A stretch of DNA of 64,000 bases from positions 2,170,001 through 2,234,000 of the forward strand of contig OZ244050.1 in NCBI GenBank assembly GCA_965215115.1, written 5' to 3'. Source of the stretch: CALDTK01 sp965215115. GTDB lineage: Bacteria > Bacteroidota > Bacteroidia > Chitinophagales > Saprospiraceae. Below are positions 17,766 to 24,913 of this stretch, in pieces (the first letter of the stretch is position 1; every line of letters begins with the position of its first letter). The notes under the pieces are model-generated. The model was given only the letters and a program-made list of their open reading frames with translations. It did no database searches and was not told where the DNA came from. Made by a program: the position numbers and the translations under genes.

Positions 17766-18074
17766 TCACCAACTCATATCCCCCAGCTCCGGATCGTACG
17801 GCTCCTGCATGGGGCTGTGGTCGCGCCGCGCTTGCGCCCGCTCGTAGTGCCGGTCGAGCACCAGGCGGGCGAGGCCGGCGGCGGCATCGGCCTCGGTGGC
17901 GAGGAGGCGCCTCAGGTCGCGCTCGCGGACGTCGAGGCGGTAGAGCTTGCTGAGGAGCCAGTCCCGCTTGGTGGCGAGGAGGCGGGCGATGTGTTCGGAG
18001 AGGAGGGCGTGGACCTGGGCATCACACAGGCCTTCGGCGGGTGGCGGGAAGGCGAGTTCGGCGTAGGGATCCAT
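17766..18074 (-). CDS. Conserved hypothetical protein
   Basis: 102 aa, soluble, mostly helical by composition (HALLSEHIARLLATKRDWLLSKLYRLDVRERDLRRLLA), ending MQEPYDPELGDMSW. No signal peptide. I do not recognise a named family, although short proteins of this kind are common in Bacteroidota. It is 57 bp downstream of the GH3-family gene on the same strand and may be co-transcribed with it. Confidence 0.7.
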   Translation of the reverse strand: MDPYAELAFPPPAEGLCDAQVHALLSEHIARLLATKRDWLLSKLYRLDVRERDLRRLLATEADAAAGLARLVLDRHYERAQARRDHSPMQEPYDPELGDMSW

Positions 18075-18131
18075 CGGCGGTAGTTCGGCTGTGGCGGCGT
18101 GGGAATCCGTCGGTGGCGCGCGGGCTACAGG

Positions 18132-19703
18132 TTAACCCCGGGGTTCGGCGAGGAGCGCGGGTTCGCTGCGTTGACGGGTGACGCCGGTGCGGAGGACGGA
18201 CTCGAGGTGTTTGCGGTCGTTGTCGAGGCGCGGGACCTTGCCCTGGCCCCCGAGCTTACCGCGGTTCGCCATCCAGGTGTTGAAGGTGCCCTGGGGCACG
18301 GCGTTGACGATCAGGCGGACCAGCGCCATATCCCCGCGGCGTTTGGCGGCGTAATCGCTGTTGACGGCTTGCAGGTGGGCGTCGAGTGTTTTGGCGAAAG
18401 CCTCCAGGCTCCGGGGCGCGCGCCCGAACTCGACGACCCACTCGTGGGCGCCCTGCTCGCCGGCGGCCCTGACGAACACGGGGGCGACGGTGTACTCGGT
18501 CACGGCGCAGTCGAGCTCCTCGCAGGTGAGCGCCAGGGCGCGGTCGGTGTTGGCGACCATGACCTCCTCGCCGAAGGTGTTGATGAACTGCTTGGTGCGC
18601 CCGGTGATCTTGAAGCGGTACGGTACCGTGGACGTGAACTCGACCGTGTCGCCGATGCTGTAGCGCCACAGGCCGGCGTTGGTGCTGACGACGACGCCGT
18701 AGGGTTCGCCGACGCGGACCTCGCCGAGGGGGACGGCGTGCGGGTGCTCGCGGCCCCACTCGCTCTGCGGCATGAATTCGTAGAAGACCCCCGAGTCGAC
18801 GAGCAGCAGCATATCGTCGCGCCCGAGCTCGTCGCGGAGCCCGAAGTAGCCCTCCGAGGCGTTGTAGATCTCGAGGAAGTCGAAGTCCTCGGCGTGGCCG
18901 ATGAGCTCGCGGAACTGTGCCTCGTACGGCGCGAAGGAGATGCCGCCGTGGGTGAAGAGCTTGAAGTTGGGCCAGACCTCGCGCATGTGGGCGGCGCCGG
19001 TGAGCTCGAGGATGCGGCGCATGAGGAGCATGGTCCAGTTCGGGACCCCGCCGATGAGGCCGACGTCCTCGTGCATGGCCTCGCGGGCGGTGGCCTCGAT
19101 CTTCTTCGCCTGGTCGGACATGAGCATCGTCTCGAAGCTCGGCGTGTAGAATGGTTTGCCGACCTCGGGGAAGTTCGCGAGGATCACCGCGGAGATGTCG
19201 CCGACGCGGACCCCGCACGGGCGCGTCTCCTGGATGGAGCCGCCCATGATGAGGTTCTTGCGCGCGAACATGGCCGCGTCGGGGCGCTGGTCGTAGTAGA
19301 GGCTCATGGAGTCCCACCCGCCGCGGATGTGGTTCTTGCTGAGGTTGTCGGCGGAGACCGGGATGTACTTCGAGCGATCGGACGTGGTCCCGGAGGATTT
19401 CGAGAACCACTTCACGAAGCCGGGCCACAGCACGGAGTGTTCGCCGTCGAGCATGCGGTGGATGTACGGCGCGTGGGCGTCGTAGTCGCGGACGGGCACG
19501 TTTTGCCGGAAGGCCTCGTAGCTGCGGACGTCGCGCAGGCCGTGGTCGCGCCCGAAGCTCGTGGCCCTACCGTGGATCAGCAGGGCGTCGAGCCACCGCT
19601 CCTGGAACGCGATGGGCTGCGTGCGCGTGCGGTCGAGGCGTGGGACGCGCCAGCGGAGGTACTGCCCGAAGGCGGCGTTGGCGAGGCGGAGCGGGAGGGA
19701 CAT
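18132..19703 (-). CDS. GH3 auxin-responsive-promoter family acyl-acid-amido synthetase-like protein
   Basis: 523 aa. The GH3 fold belongs to the ANL adenylate-forming superfamily; plant members conjugate amino acids to hormones, while bacterial roles are largely unknown. Visible motifs: FVKWFSKSSGTTSDRSKYIPVS (phosphate-binding loop, about residues 97-118), YNASEGYFGLRDE (about 280) and LWRYSIGDTVEF (about 345). The full length matches the family, and ATG 19703 gives the standard N-terminus. Two dispersed hairpin motifs (18389, 19501) encode AFAKT and FRQNV. Confidence 0.9.
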   Translation of the reverse strand: MSLPLRLANAAFGQYLRWRVPRLDRTRTQPIAFQERWLDALLIHGRATSFGRDHGLRDVRSYEAFRQNVPVRDYDAHAPYIHRMLDGEHSVLWPGFVKWFSKSSGTTSDRSKYIPVSADNLSKNHIRGGWDSMSLYYDQRPDAAMFARKNLIMGGSIQETRPCGVRVGDISAVILANFPEVGKPFYTPSFETMLMSDQAKKIEATAREAMHEDVGLIGGVPNWTMLLMRRILELTGAAHMREVWPNFKLFTHGGISFAPYEAQFRELIGHAEDFDFLEIYNASEGYFGLRDELGRDDMLLLVDSGVFYEFMPQSEWGREHPHAVPLGEVRVGEPYGVVVSTNAGLWRYSIGDTVEFTSTVPYRFKITGRTKQFINTFGEEVMVANTDRALALTCEELDCAVTEYTVAPVFVRAAGEQGAHEWVVEFGRAPRSLEAFAKTLDAHLQAVNSDYAAKRRGDMALVRLIVNAVPQGTFNTWMANRGKLGGQGKVPRLDNDRKHLESVLRTGVTRQRSEPALLAEPRG

Positions 19704-19911
19704 AAGCGGGGCTTAGGGCTTACGAAGCTACGTGTGGGGCGGGGGATTTGGGGTGGCGGTGGGCTTATATCAACGTGTGGGGTGAGGGGAGTTGTTCTAC
19801 AGAGGGGGGCGCGCGGGCGCGGTGTCAAGATTTTGGCCTGGGATGCTTTTGTGGATTTTGGTTCTTGTGTGCGGCCGTCCGTTTTTGCTTCGCGAGGCCC
19901 GTGGGCTCACC

Positions 19912-20829
19912 TTAGGAAGGGCTTCTTAATTTGGATACTAGCTCCACGGACGCTCTGGCTTCCGCGAGCCCGAAGCCTTCTCCGCGGGCGATGGCCTCGT
20001 AGCTGGCGGTGTGGAGGGTCTCGAAGCCGCTGGAGAAGTCGATGTCGTGGCCGTCGACGCGGAATTGGCGAAAGGGGCCGGCGTGGCCGGGGGGAAGGTC
20101 TTCGCGGCGGACGCTGAGGGTCCAGTCGACGGTGGCGCGTTTTAGCGAAAGCCGGCCGCGGGCGCGGTCGATGGCCATCTCGCTTACGCTAAAACCCGTG
20201 GGCTCGCCGTAGACGCTCAGGATGGCGTCGAAGAGGTGGATGCCGATGTTGGTGACGACGCCGCCGGAGCGCTCTGCGTTGCCCTTCCAGGAGTAGCGGT
20301 ACCAGGGGCCGCGGGGGGTGATGTAGTTGATGGTAATTTGGGCGGCTTCGCCTAAGTGGGCGCTACGCTGAGTTGGCGCTTCGCTAGGTGGGCTCGCCAA
20401 CTGTCGTAAGCGGGCGTAGCTGGGGTGGAGGCGGCTCTGGAGGATGCACCAGATGCGGCGGCCGGTCTCCGCCTCGAGGGCCTGGAGGCCGTCTAGGTTC
20501 CAGGGGTTGAGGGCGACGGGTTTTTCGCAGATGACGTCGGCGCCGAGGCGGAGGCCCAGGCGGCAGTGGGCGTCGTGGAGGTAGTTGGGCGAGCAGACGA
20601 CGAGGTAGTCGATGCCGCGGCCGTCGCGGCGGAGCTTGTCGAGGTGTCGGTCGAAGCGCTCGACCTCGGTGAAGAAGGCGGCGTCCGGGAAGTAGGCGTC
20701 GAGGACGCCGACGGAGTCGTGGGGGTCGTGCGCGGCGACGAGCCGCCAGCCGACGTCGCGGATGGCGGCGAGGTGCCGGGGGGCGATGTAGCCGGCGGCG
20801 CCGAGGAGGGCGACGGATTTAGAGGACAA
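19912..20829 (-). CDS. Gfo/Idh/MocA-family oxidoreductase (WlbA/WbpB-like)
   Basis: 305 aa NAD(P)-dependent sugar dehydrogenase. N-terminal Rossmann fold SVALLGAAGYIAPRHLAAIRDVG, active-site loop VICEKPVALNPWNL with the EKP lysine, and GGVVTNIGIHLFDAI with the conserved histidine. Resembles UDP-N-acetylglucosaminuronate dehydrogenases that feed surface polysaccharide synthesis. The segment ASPPSEAPTQRSAHLGEA is encoded by a dispersed intergenic-type repeat (20351-20395) that appears to have entered the gene. Two dispersed hairpin motifs (20140, 20181) lie 41 bp apart in opposite orientation. Confidence 0.85.
   Translation of the reverse strand: MSSKSVALLGAAGYIAPRHLAAIRDVGWRLVAAHDPHDSVGVLDAYFPDAAFFTEVERFDRHLDKLRRDGRGIDYLVVCSPNYLHDAHCRLGLRLGADVICEKPVALNPWNLDGLQALEAETGRRIWCILQSRLHPSYARLRQLASPPSEAPTQRSAHLGEAAQITINYITPRGPWYRYSWKGNAERSGGVVTNIGIHLFDAILSVYGEPTGFSVSEMAIDRARGRLSLKRATVDWTLSVRREDLPPGHAGPFRQFRVDGHDIDFSSGFETLHTASYEAIARGEGFGLAEARASVELVSKLRSPS
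20351..20395. repeat. Dispersed CTAAsTGGGCGCTACGCT repeat inside a coding sequence
   Basis: Shares CTAAnTGGGCGCTACGCT with intergenic 58363-58391 and, less closely, 30650-30675 (GATGGGCGCTGCGCTAA). Here it is translated as part of the oxidoreductase. Confidence 0.6.
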
Positions 20830-20881
20830 GTGTTGAGGGGGTTAAGGGGTTGAGGGTCGAATGCGCTGTAGGGGGCGAAAA

Positions 20882-21199
20882 CTATTCGAGGTCTGCCAGG
20901 AGCTTCTCGGGGGATTGGCTCTCGTGACGGATGGAGACGATCAGCACTTCGGCATCAGCTTCGATGAGCTCGTACGCGATGTAGTGATAGTACGCCTTGG
21001 CTACGCGGTAGTGCAGCTGTGAACTACTCACCGCAAGTCGTCTGTATCTCGTCGGTCGATGCTCGAGTTCCGCGAATACCGAATCGAAAGCTTCGTTGGC
21101 TGCTTTCGCGGAAGATGGTCCTACGTGCTCCTCTTGCCACGCTAACAATTCTTCGAGTTGTCGTGTGGCCAGGCCGCGAACCTTGACAGTGTAGCTCAT
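20882..21199 (-). CDS. RelE/ParE-family toxin
   Basis: 105 aa. Compact ParE/RelE-like sequence: MSYTVKVRGLATRQLEELLAWQEEHVG with a long N-terminal helix, central RPTRYRRLAVSS, then YHYIAYELIEADAEVLIVSIRHESQSPE, the typical C-terminal strand pair. ParE toxins inhibit gyrase and RelE toxins cleave ribosomal mRNA; which one applies is not decidable here. The start ATG overlaps the stop of the upstream gene in ATGA, as in toxin-antitoxin operons. Confidence 0.8.
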   Translation of the reverse strand: MSYTVKVRGLATRQLEELLAWQEEHVGPSSAKAANEAFDSVFAELEHRPTRYRRLAVSSSQLHYRVAKAYYHYIAYELIEADAEVLIVSIRHESQSPEKLLADLE

Positions 21200-21603
21200 C
21201 GGTACTTACTGAGCGACTGCCGCAAGTCTGCCAAAGTCACGAAATCGCCTTGTCGCACGGCGACAGATCCTTCCTCCAACTCCGCCACGTACGCTTCCAT
21301 GGTCATGCGCTCGGAGGGCGGGAAAGGGTCGGCGGGGGCGGGCGCTTCTTCGCGGACGACCGCTTCGCGGACGGCCACGGCCTCCTCGCTCGGGGCAGAA
21401 GCCTGCCGAGACGCGGCAGATGGGTCGGGCGCTTCGGCGACGCCCAACTGCTCGGCGAGGTCCCGGAGCGCGGCTCGGTCGAGGCGGTGGAGGTGGGCCA
21501 CGAGTCGATCGCGGAGGAGGGCGGTGCGGACGGCCTCCGGCAGGGCGGTCTCGGGGGCGGCGGTCTCGGGGGCGGCGGTCTCCGGGATTTGGGTTGCGGT
21601 CAT
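21196..21603 (-). CDS. Probable antitoxin partner of the ParE-like toxin
   Basis: 135 aa. It begins with a repetitive ETAAPETAAPETALPE tail, has a helical middle (LLRDRLVAHLHRLDRAALRDLAEQLGV), and ends with ERMTMEAYVAELEEGSVAVRQGDFVTLADLRQSLSKYR. That acidic, disordered C-terminus is as expected for a toxin-wrapping antitoxin segment. I see no canonical RHH, AbrB or Phd DNA-binding domain. A -7 box TACCTTTC (21608-21615) lies 4 nt from the ATG. Antitoxin role is inferred from the 4-bp overlap and order. Confidence 0.65.
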   Translation of the reverse strand: MTATQIPETAAPETAAPETALPEAVRTALLRDRLVAHLHRLDRAALRDLAEQLGVAEAPDPSAASRQASAPSEEAVAVREAVVREEAPAPADPFPPSERMTMEAYVAELEEGSVAVRQGDFVTLADLRQSLSKYR

Positions 21604-21640
21604 GTCGGAAAGGTAGGGAAGATTGACCTGCGTTAACCCT

Positions 21641-21648
21641 TACTTTCG
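21641..21648 (+). promoter_or_regulatory. -7 box of the nucleoside hydrolase gene
   Basis: TACTTTCG, 7 nt before the chosen ATG at 21656. The divergent box TACCTTTC at 21608-21615 serves the antitoxin gene. The position of this box supports the downstream ATG over an in-frame one at 21623. Confidence 0.5.
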
Positions 21649-21655
21649 CTGTCCT

Positions 21656-22561
21656 ATGCGCCACGTCCCCCTTTTGCTCCTACTGCTCGTTTTGGCGCAA
21701 GCCGCCCTCCTCGCCCAGACCACGCGCACCGTCTACTTCGACGCCGACACGGCCAACGAGGTGGACGACCTCTACGCCATCGTGCGCGCCTTCGCCGAGC
21801 CCACGTGGGACATCAAGGCCCTCGGCTCGGCGCAGTGGCAGGCGAGCCAGAACGCGACCGGCAATACCCTGGAGGACAGCCAGAAGCTCAACGAACGACT
21901 CGTGCAGTTGATGGGGCGTAGCAAAGACGTGTACCTGCCCCGCGGGGGCCACCGCCGCCTGTACGACTGGGGCGAGCAGGCCATCCACTCGGCGGCGAGC
22001 CACGCGATCATCCAGCTCGCGAAGGGCATGCCCGCCGGCGAGAAGCTAACCGTGATCACGGTGGGCGCCCTCACCAACGTGGCCTCGGCCGTCCTGATCG
22101 ACCCGGGCATCGCCGACAGGCTCCAGGTGTACTGGCTCGGGAGCACGTACGATTTCGAGAAAGAGCGACTGGGATTCACGGAGTTCAACGTCGTCATGGA
22201 CGTGCAGGCCGTCAACAAGATGATGGCCTCGACGGTGGAGATGCACGTCCTGCCGACCGACGCGCTCTACGGCGCGCGGACGTCGTTCGCGGCGGCCGAG
22301 CGACAGCTCAGCGGCAAGGGACCGCTGGCCGATATGCTCCTCGATCGGTGGCGCAATCACCTCGACCCCGGTACGGAGAGCCGCATCCTCTGGGACCTGG
22401 CCCTGGTCGAGATACTGGCCGACCCGAGCTTGGCGTCGGAGCGCAAGGTGAGCGGGGTCGACAATCCGAACGTGCGGTACTACCACGACGTGAAGGCGGG
22501 GGCGATGGTGGCGCGGAGTCTGGAGCGGCTGGGGGAGTATTTGGGGGGATTGGGGCGGTGA
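21656..22561 (+). CDS. Secreted nucleoside hydrolase (IU-NH family)
   Basis: 301 aa. Signal peptide MRHVPLLLLLLVLAQAALLAQ, then TVYFDADTANEVDDLYAIVRAF: the N-terminal calcium-binding Asp cluster of inosine-uridine-preferring nucleoside hydrolases (D.D..NE.DD). The mid part TVITVGALTNVASAVLIDP is the family ALTN motif, and YWLGSTYDF and LWDLALVEIL follow. It should cleave ribonucleosides to base and ribose, here outside the cytoplasm, perhaps for nucleoside salvage. ATG 21656 chosen because it starts the signal peptide. A dispersed hairpin motif (21690) sits in the signal-peptide codons. Confidence 0.85.
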   Translation: MRHVPLLLLLLVLAQAALLAQTTRTVYFDADTANEVDDLYAIVRAFAEPTWDIKALGSAQWQASQNATGNTLEDSQKLNERLVQLMGRSKDVYLPRGGHRRLYDWGEQAIHSAASHAIIQLAKGMPAGEKLTVITVGALTNVASAVLIDPGIADRLQVYWLGSTYDFEKERLGFTEFNVVMDVQAVNKMMASTVEMHVLPTDALYGARTSFAAAERQLSGKGPLADMLLDRWRNHLDPGTESRILWDLALVEILADPSLASERKVSGVDNPNVRYYHDVKAGAMVARSLERLGEYLGGLGR

Positions 22562-22631
22562 GCTAGGAGACTCGCGCCCCTCGGGTGATGCCAATTCTGC
22601 TTTCGCCAAAACTCTTTACCTTGCCTACTCT

Positions 22632-22817
22632 TTGAAGAGTTCAGAACTAGTGAGGCGCTTGAAGCGGGACGGGTGGGAGATCTACAGTCAGCGCGGCAGC
22701 CATGCTAAGATGCGACACCTCACTAAACCCGGTATTCTAGTGGTCACGATTCACGGATCTTCGGAGGTCGGTAAGGGTCTCGAGAAAAAAATACTAAAGC
22801 AAGCAGGACTATTATGA
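22632..22817 (+). CDS. hicA: HicA-type toxin
   Basis: 61 aa mRNA interferase of the double-stranded-RBD fold. KSSELVRRLKRDGWEIYSQRGSHAKMRH contains the catalytic-type histidine in GSH, followed by VVTIHGSSEVGKGLEKKILKQAGL. Starts with TTG at 22632, preceded by the -7-like box TACCTTGC (22617-22624). It overlaps hicB by 4 bp. Lower GC than its neighbours, consistent with recent acquisition. Confidence 0.9.
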   Translation: MKSSELVRRLKRDGWEIYSQRGSHAKMRHLTKPGILVVTIHGSSEVGKGLEKKILKQAGLL

Positions 22818-23029
22818 GTAAGCCTATCCACAGATTCGTCGTCGAGGCTACCGCGACGGGGTATTCGGCTTACGAAGAGACGGAAGCCATCTTTACGACG
22901 GGTACGACCTTGGACGACCTACTCGCTAACGTCCAGGAGGCGCTAGCACTTTACTACGAAGACGAGGAGGATACTAAAGCCACGAGCTTCGAGGTAGAAT
23001 TTATTGGTCTTAAGGCAGCGAGGGTTTAG
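22814..23029 (+). CDS. hicB: HicB-type antitoxin
   Basis: 71 aa. RFVVEATATGYSAYEETEAIFTTGTTLDDLLANVQEALALYYEDEED is the partial RNase-H-like HicB fold that occludes HicA. No separate DNA-binding C-terminal domain is present, so this is the short HicB form. ATG overlaps the hicA stop (ATGA), so the pair is translationally coupled. Confidence 0.85.
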   Translation: MSKPIHRFVVEATATGYSAYEETEAIFTTGTTLDDLLANVQEALALYYEDEEDTKATSFEVEFIGLKAARV

Positions 23030-23050
23030 CGATTAGTGTAGGTATATGTG

Positions 23051-24160
23051 TCACCTCGAACCGGAGGTTCGAGCTACCGCGCCCTCCCCCACGTAGTCGT
23101 CGATCCGCCCCCCCGGCAGCAAGTGCATCACCTCCGCTTCCAGCCACGCCTCCACTTCCGCGGTGATGGCCTCGGGGTAGAGTAGGTGCACGTTCGGCCC
23201 CGCGTCGAGCGTGAAGCAGACGGGGAGCCCCGTGTTTTGGCGAAAGCCCTGCACCGCCTTTACCACCGCCACCGTCGCCGGTTCCATCAGTAGGTACGGC
23301 GGGTGACTCTGCATCATCAGCGCGTGTAGGTCGAGCGCGTCGGCCTCGACGAGGGTGCAGAAATCATCGAGCTCGCCGCGCCCCAGGATGTCCAGCAGGC
23401 GCGCGAAGCGACGCGTGGCCTGCTCGTAGCGCACGGCGGCGTAGGGCTGCCGGTCCATCAGGGAGTGGCCGGCCGTCGAGGAGACCGACTTCTCGGCTTC
23501 GCTCACCAACAGGATGGAGTCGCGGTAGTCGTGGAAGGTAGGGTGGAGCCGCTCCCCGAGCCCGACGGCGTACTCGTCGGAGCTGCCGGGCAGGTCGGGG
23601 CTCTCCCCCCAGGCGGCCGCTTTCGCGAAAACCGACCGCGCCGCCGATCCCGAGCCGAGTCGCGCGAGGTAGCTGGCCTTGCGCTGTCGCTCGTGGGCCG
23701 TGAGGCTTTCGCCAAAACCTTCACCAAAGTGCGCCCGCTCGAATTCGACCAGGCACATCGCCAGCGCCGCCATCGCCGAGGCGCTCGACGCGATGCCCGC
23801 GCCGTGGGGGAAGGTGTTGCGCGTCCGCACCGTCCAGTCGAATTGCCCGAGGAAGGGGTAAATCGGCAGCAGGGAGGTGAAATACCCGGCGACGCGCTCG
23901 GCGAAGGCGGGGCGGAGCTGGTCTTTGTAGAAGAGCTCGACCCGGACCGCATCCGTCGTCCCGCCCGCGCGCGGCACCCACTCGAGCGTCGTGACCGTCC
24001 GCGCGACGGTGAGCGTGAAACTCGCGTTGGGGTTGCGCGGCAGCTGCCGCCCGTGCTTGCCCCAGTACTTGACGAGCGCGATGTTGGACGGCGCCTGGAA
24101 GGTGGTCGCGCCCGGGGCGGCGGCGCCGTCGGCGAGGAGGAGGCGGGGGTTGTCGTACAC
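23051..24160 (-). CDS. mvaD: Diphosphomevalonate decarboxylase
   Basis: 369 aa. ATP-dependent conversion of mevalonate diphosphate to isopentenyl diphosphate. Family motifs: APSNIALVKYWGKHGRQLPRNPNASFT (about residues 23-49), FPHGAGIASSASAMAALA (about 117-134) and LTLDAGPNVHLLY-type CFTLDAGPNVHLLYP near the C-terminus. GTG 24160 is the start, just behind a TACCTTCC box (24166-24173). The last codons and TGA lie within a CTCGAACC...GGTTCGAG palindrome that recurs at 47577. With the GYDIA kinase this points to a mevalonate pathway. Three dispersed hairpin motifs (23235, 23618, 23704). Confidence 0.93.
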   Translation of the reverse strand: MYDNPRLLLADGAAAPGATTFQAPSNIALVKYWGKHGRQLPRNPNASFTLTVARTVTTLEWVPRAGGTTDAVRVELFYKDQLRPAFAERVAGYFTSLLPIYPFLGQFDWTVRTRNTFPHGAGIASSASAMAALAMCLVEFERAHFGEGFGESLTAHERQRKASYLARLGSGSAARSVFAKAAAWGESPDLPGSSDEYAVGLGERLHPTFHDYRDSILLVSEAEKSVSSTAGHSLMDRQPYAAVRYEQATRRFARLLDILGRGELDDFCTLVEADALDLHALMMQSHPPYLLMEPATVAVVKAVQGFRQNTGLPVCFTLDAGPNVHLLYPEAITAEVEAWLEAEVMHLLPGGRIDDYVGEGAVARTSGSR

Positions 24161-24165
24161 GGGGG

Positions 24166-24173
24166 GGAAGGTA
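24166..24173 (-). promoter_or_regulatory. -7 box of mvaD
   Basis: TACCTTCC on the minus strand, 5 nt before the GTG start; supports GTG as the true, nearly leaderless start. Confidence 0.5.
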
Positions 24174-24223
24174 GGCCCGGGCGCAGCGTCGGCCCGTACC
24201 CACGCCGCGGTTGAGCCCCCGGT

Positions 24224-24913
24224 TTACTGCCCGAAGTACCCCCACATCTGCCACACGAAAAGCCCCACGCCCGCAACCACCAAGTACCAGTTGACGGCCT
24301 TGTAGAAGGCGTCGTAACTCGGCTTGGTCCTCCACCAGGTGATGACGACGACGATCGGGACGAGCGCCGCGATCTGTCCCAGTTCCACGCCGAGGTTGAA
24401 GCTCGCGATCTTGGCGAAAAACTGCGCCGAGCCGATATCGAAGGACTGCAGCCGCGTCGAGAGCCCGAAGCCGTGGATGAGCCCGAAGGCAAACACCATC
24501 GCCAGTAAGTTGGGCGAGCGAACCCCGAGGCGCGTGAAGCCCCCCAGGTTCTCGAAACCTTTGTACAGCACGCTCAGCGCGATGACGGCGTCGATGAGGT
24601 GCTCGTCCGCCCGAATCCCGAAGTACGTGGCCCCGAGGAGCGTGATGCTGTGCCCGACGGTGAAGACCGTGATGAAGCGCACCACGTCCCGCAGGCCGCT
24701 CAGGAAAAAGATCACCCCCGCGAGGAACAGCAGGTGGTCGTAGCCGGTCACCATGTGCTTGGCGCCGACCCAGACGTAGTCCACGAGGCCACCGCCCGCG
24801 AGGATGGCCTGGTCGCCGTCGCTCACGCCGTGGGCCTCGAGGCCGAGCGGCAGGAAGAGGAGCAGGAGGGCGGCGGTTACGCTTCCGCAAAACCCGGGCT
24901 TGACGTTCTGCAC
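24224..24913 (-). CDS. HupE/UreJ-family membrane protein
   Basis: 229 aa, about six TM segments after a signal-like N-terminus ending GLEAHG. HMVTGYDHLLFLAGVIFFLSGLRDVVRFITVFTVGHSITL is the HupE/UreJ signature, with histidines expected to bind nickel or cobalt; the second is MVFAFGLIHGFGLS. HupE proteins are thought to import Ni2+. Its ATG directly abuts the stop of the His-rich DUF4198 gene, so the two form an operon. A 2-bp-stem hairpin motif (24881-24892) lies at the N-terminus (GFCGS). Confidence 0.88.
   Translation of the reverse strand: MQNVKPGFCGSVTAALLLLFLPLGLEAHGVSDGDQAILAGGGLVDYVWVGAKHMVTGYDHLLFLAGVIFFLSGLRDVVRFITVFTVGHSITLLGATYFGIRADEHLIDAVIALSVLYKGFENLGGFTRLGVRSPNLLAMVFAFGLIHGFGLSTRLQSFDIGSAQFFAKIASFNLGVELGQIAALVPIVVVITWWRTKPSYDAFYKAVNWYLVVAGVGLFVWQMWGYFGQ

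Noticed and set aside
23055..23080. tRNA T-arm because of GGTTCGAGC
   Set aside because: No acceptor or anticodon stems around it; the same word recurs at 47590 as a plain palindrome.
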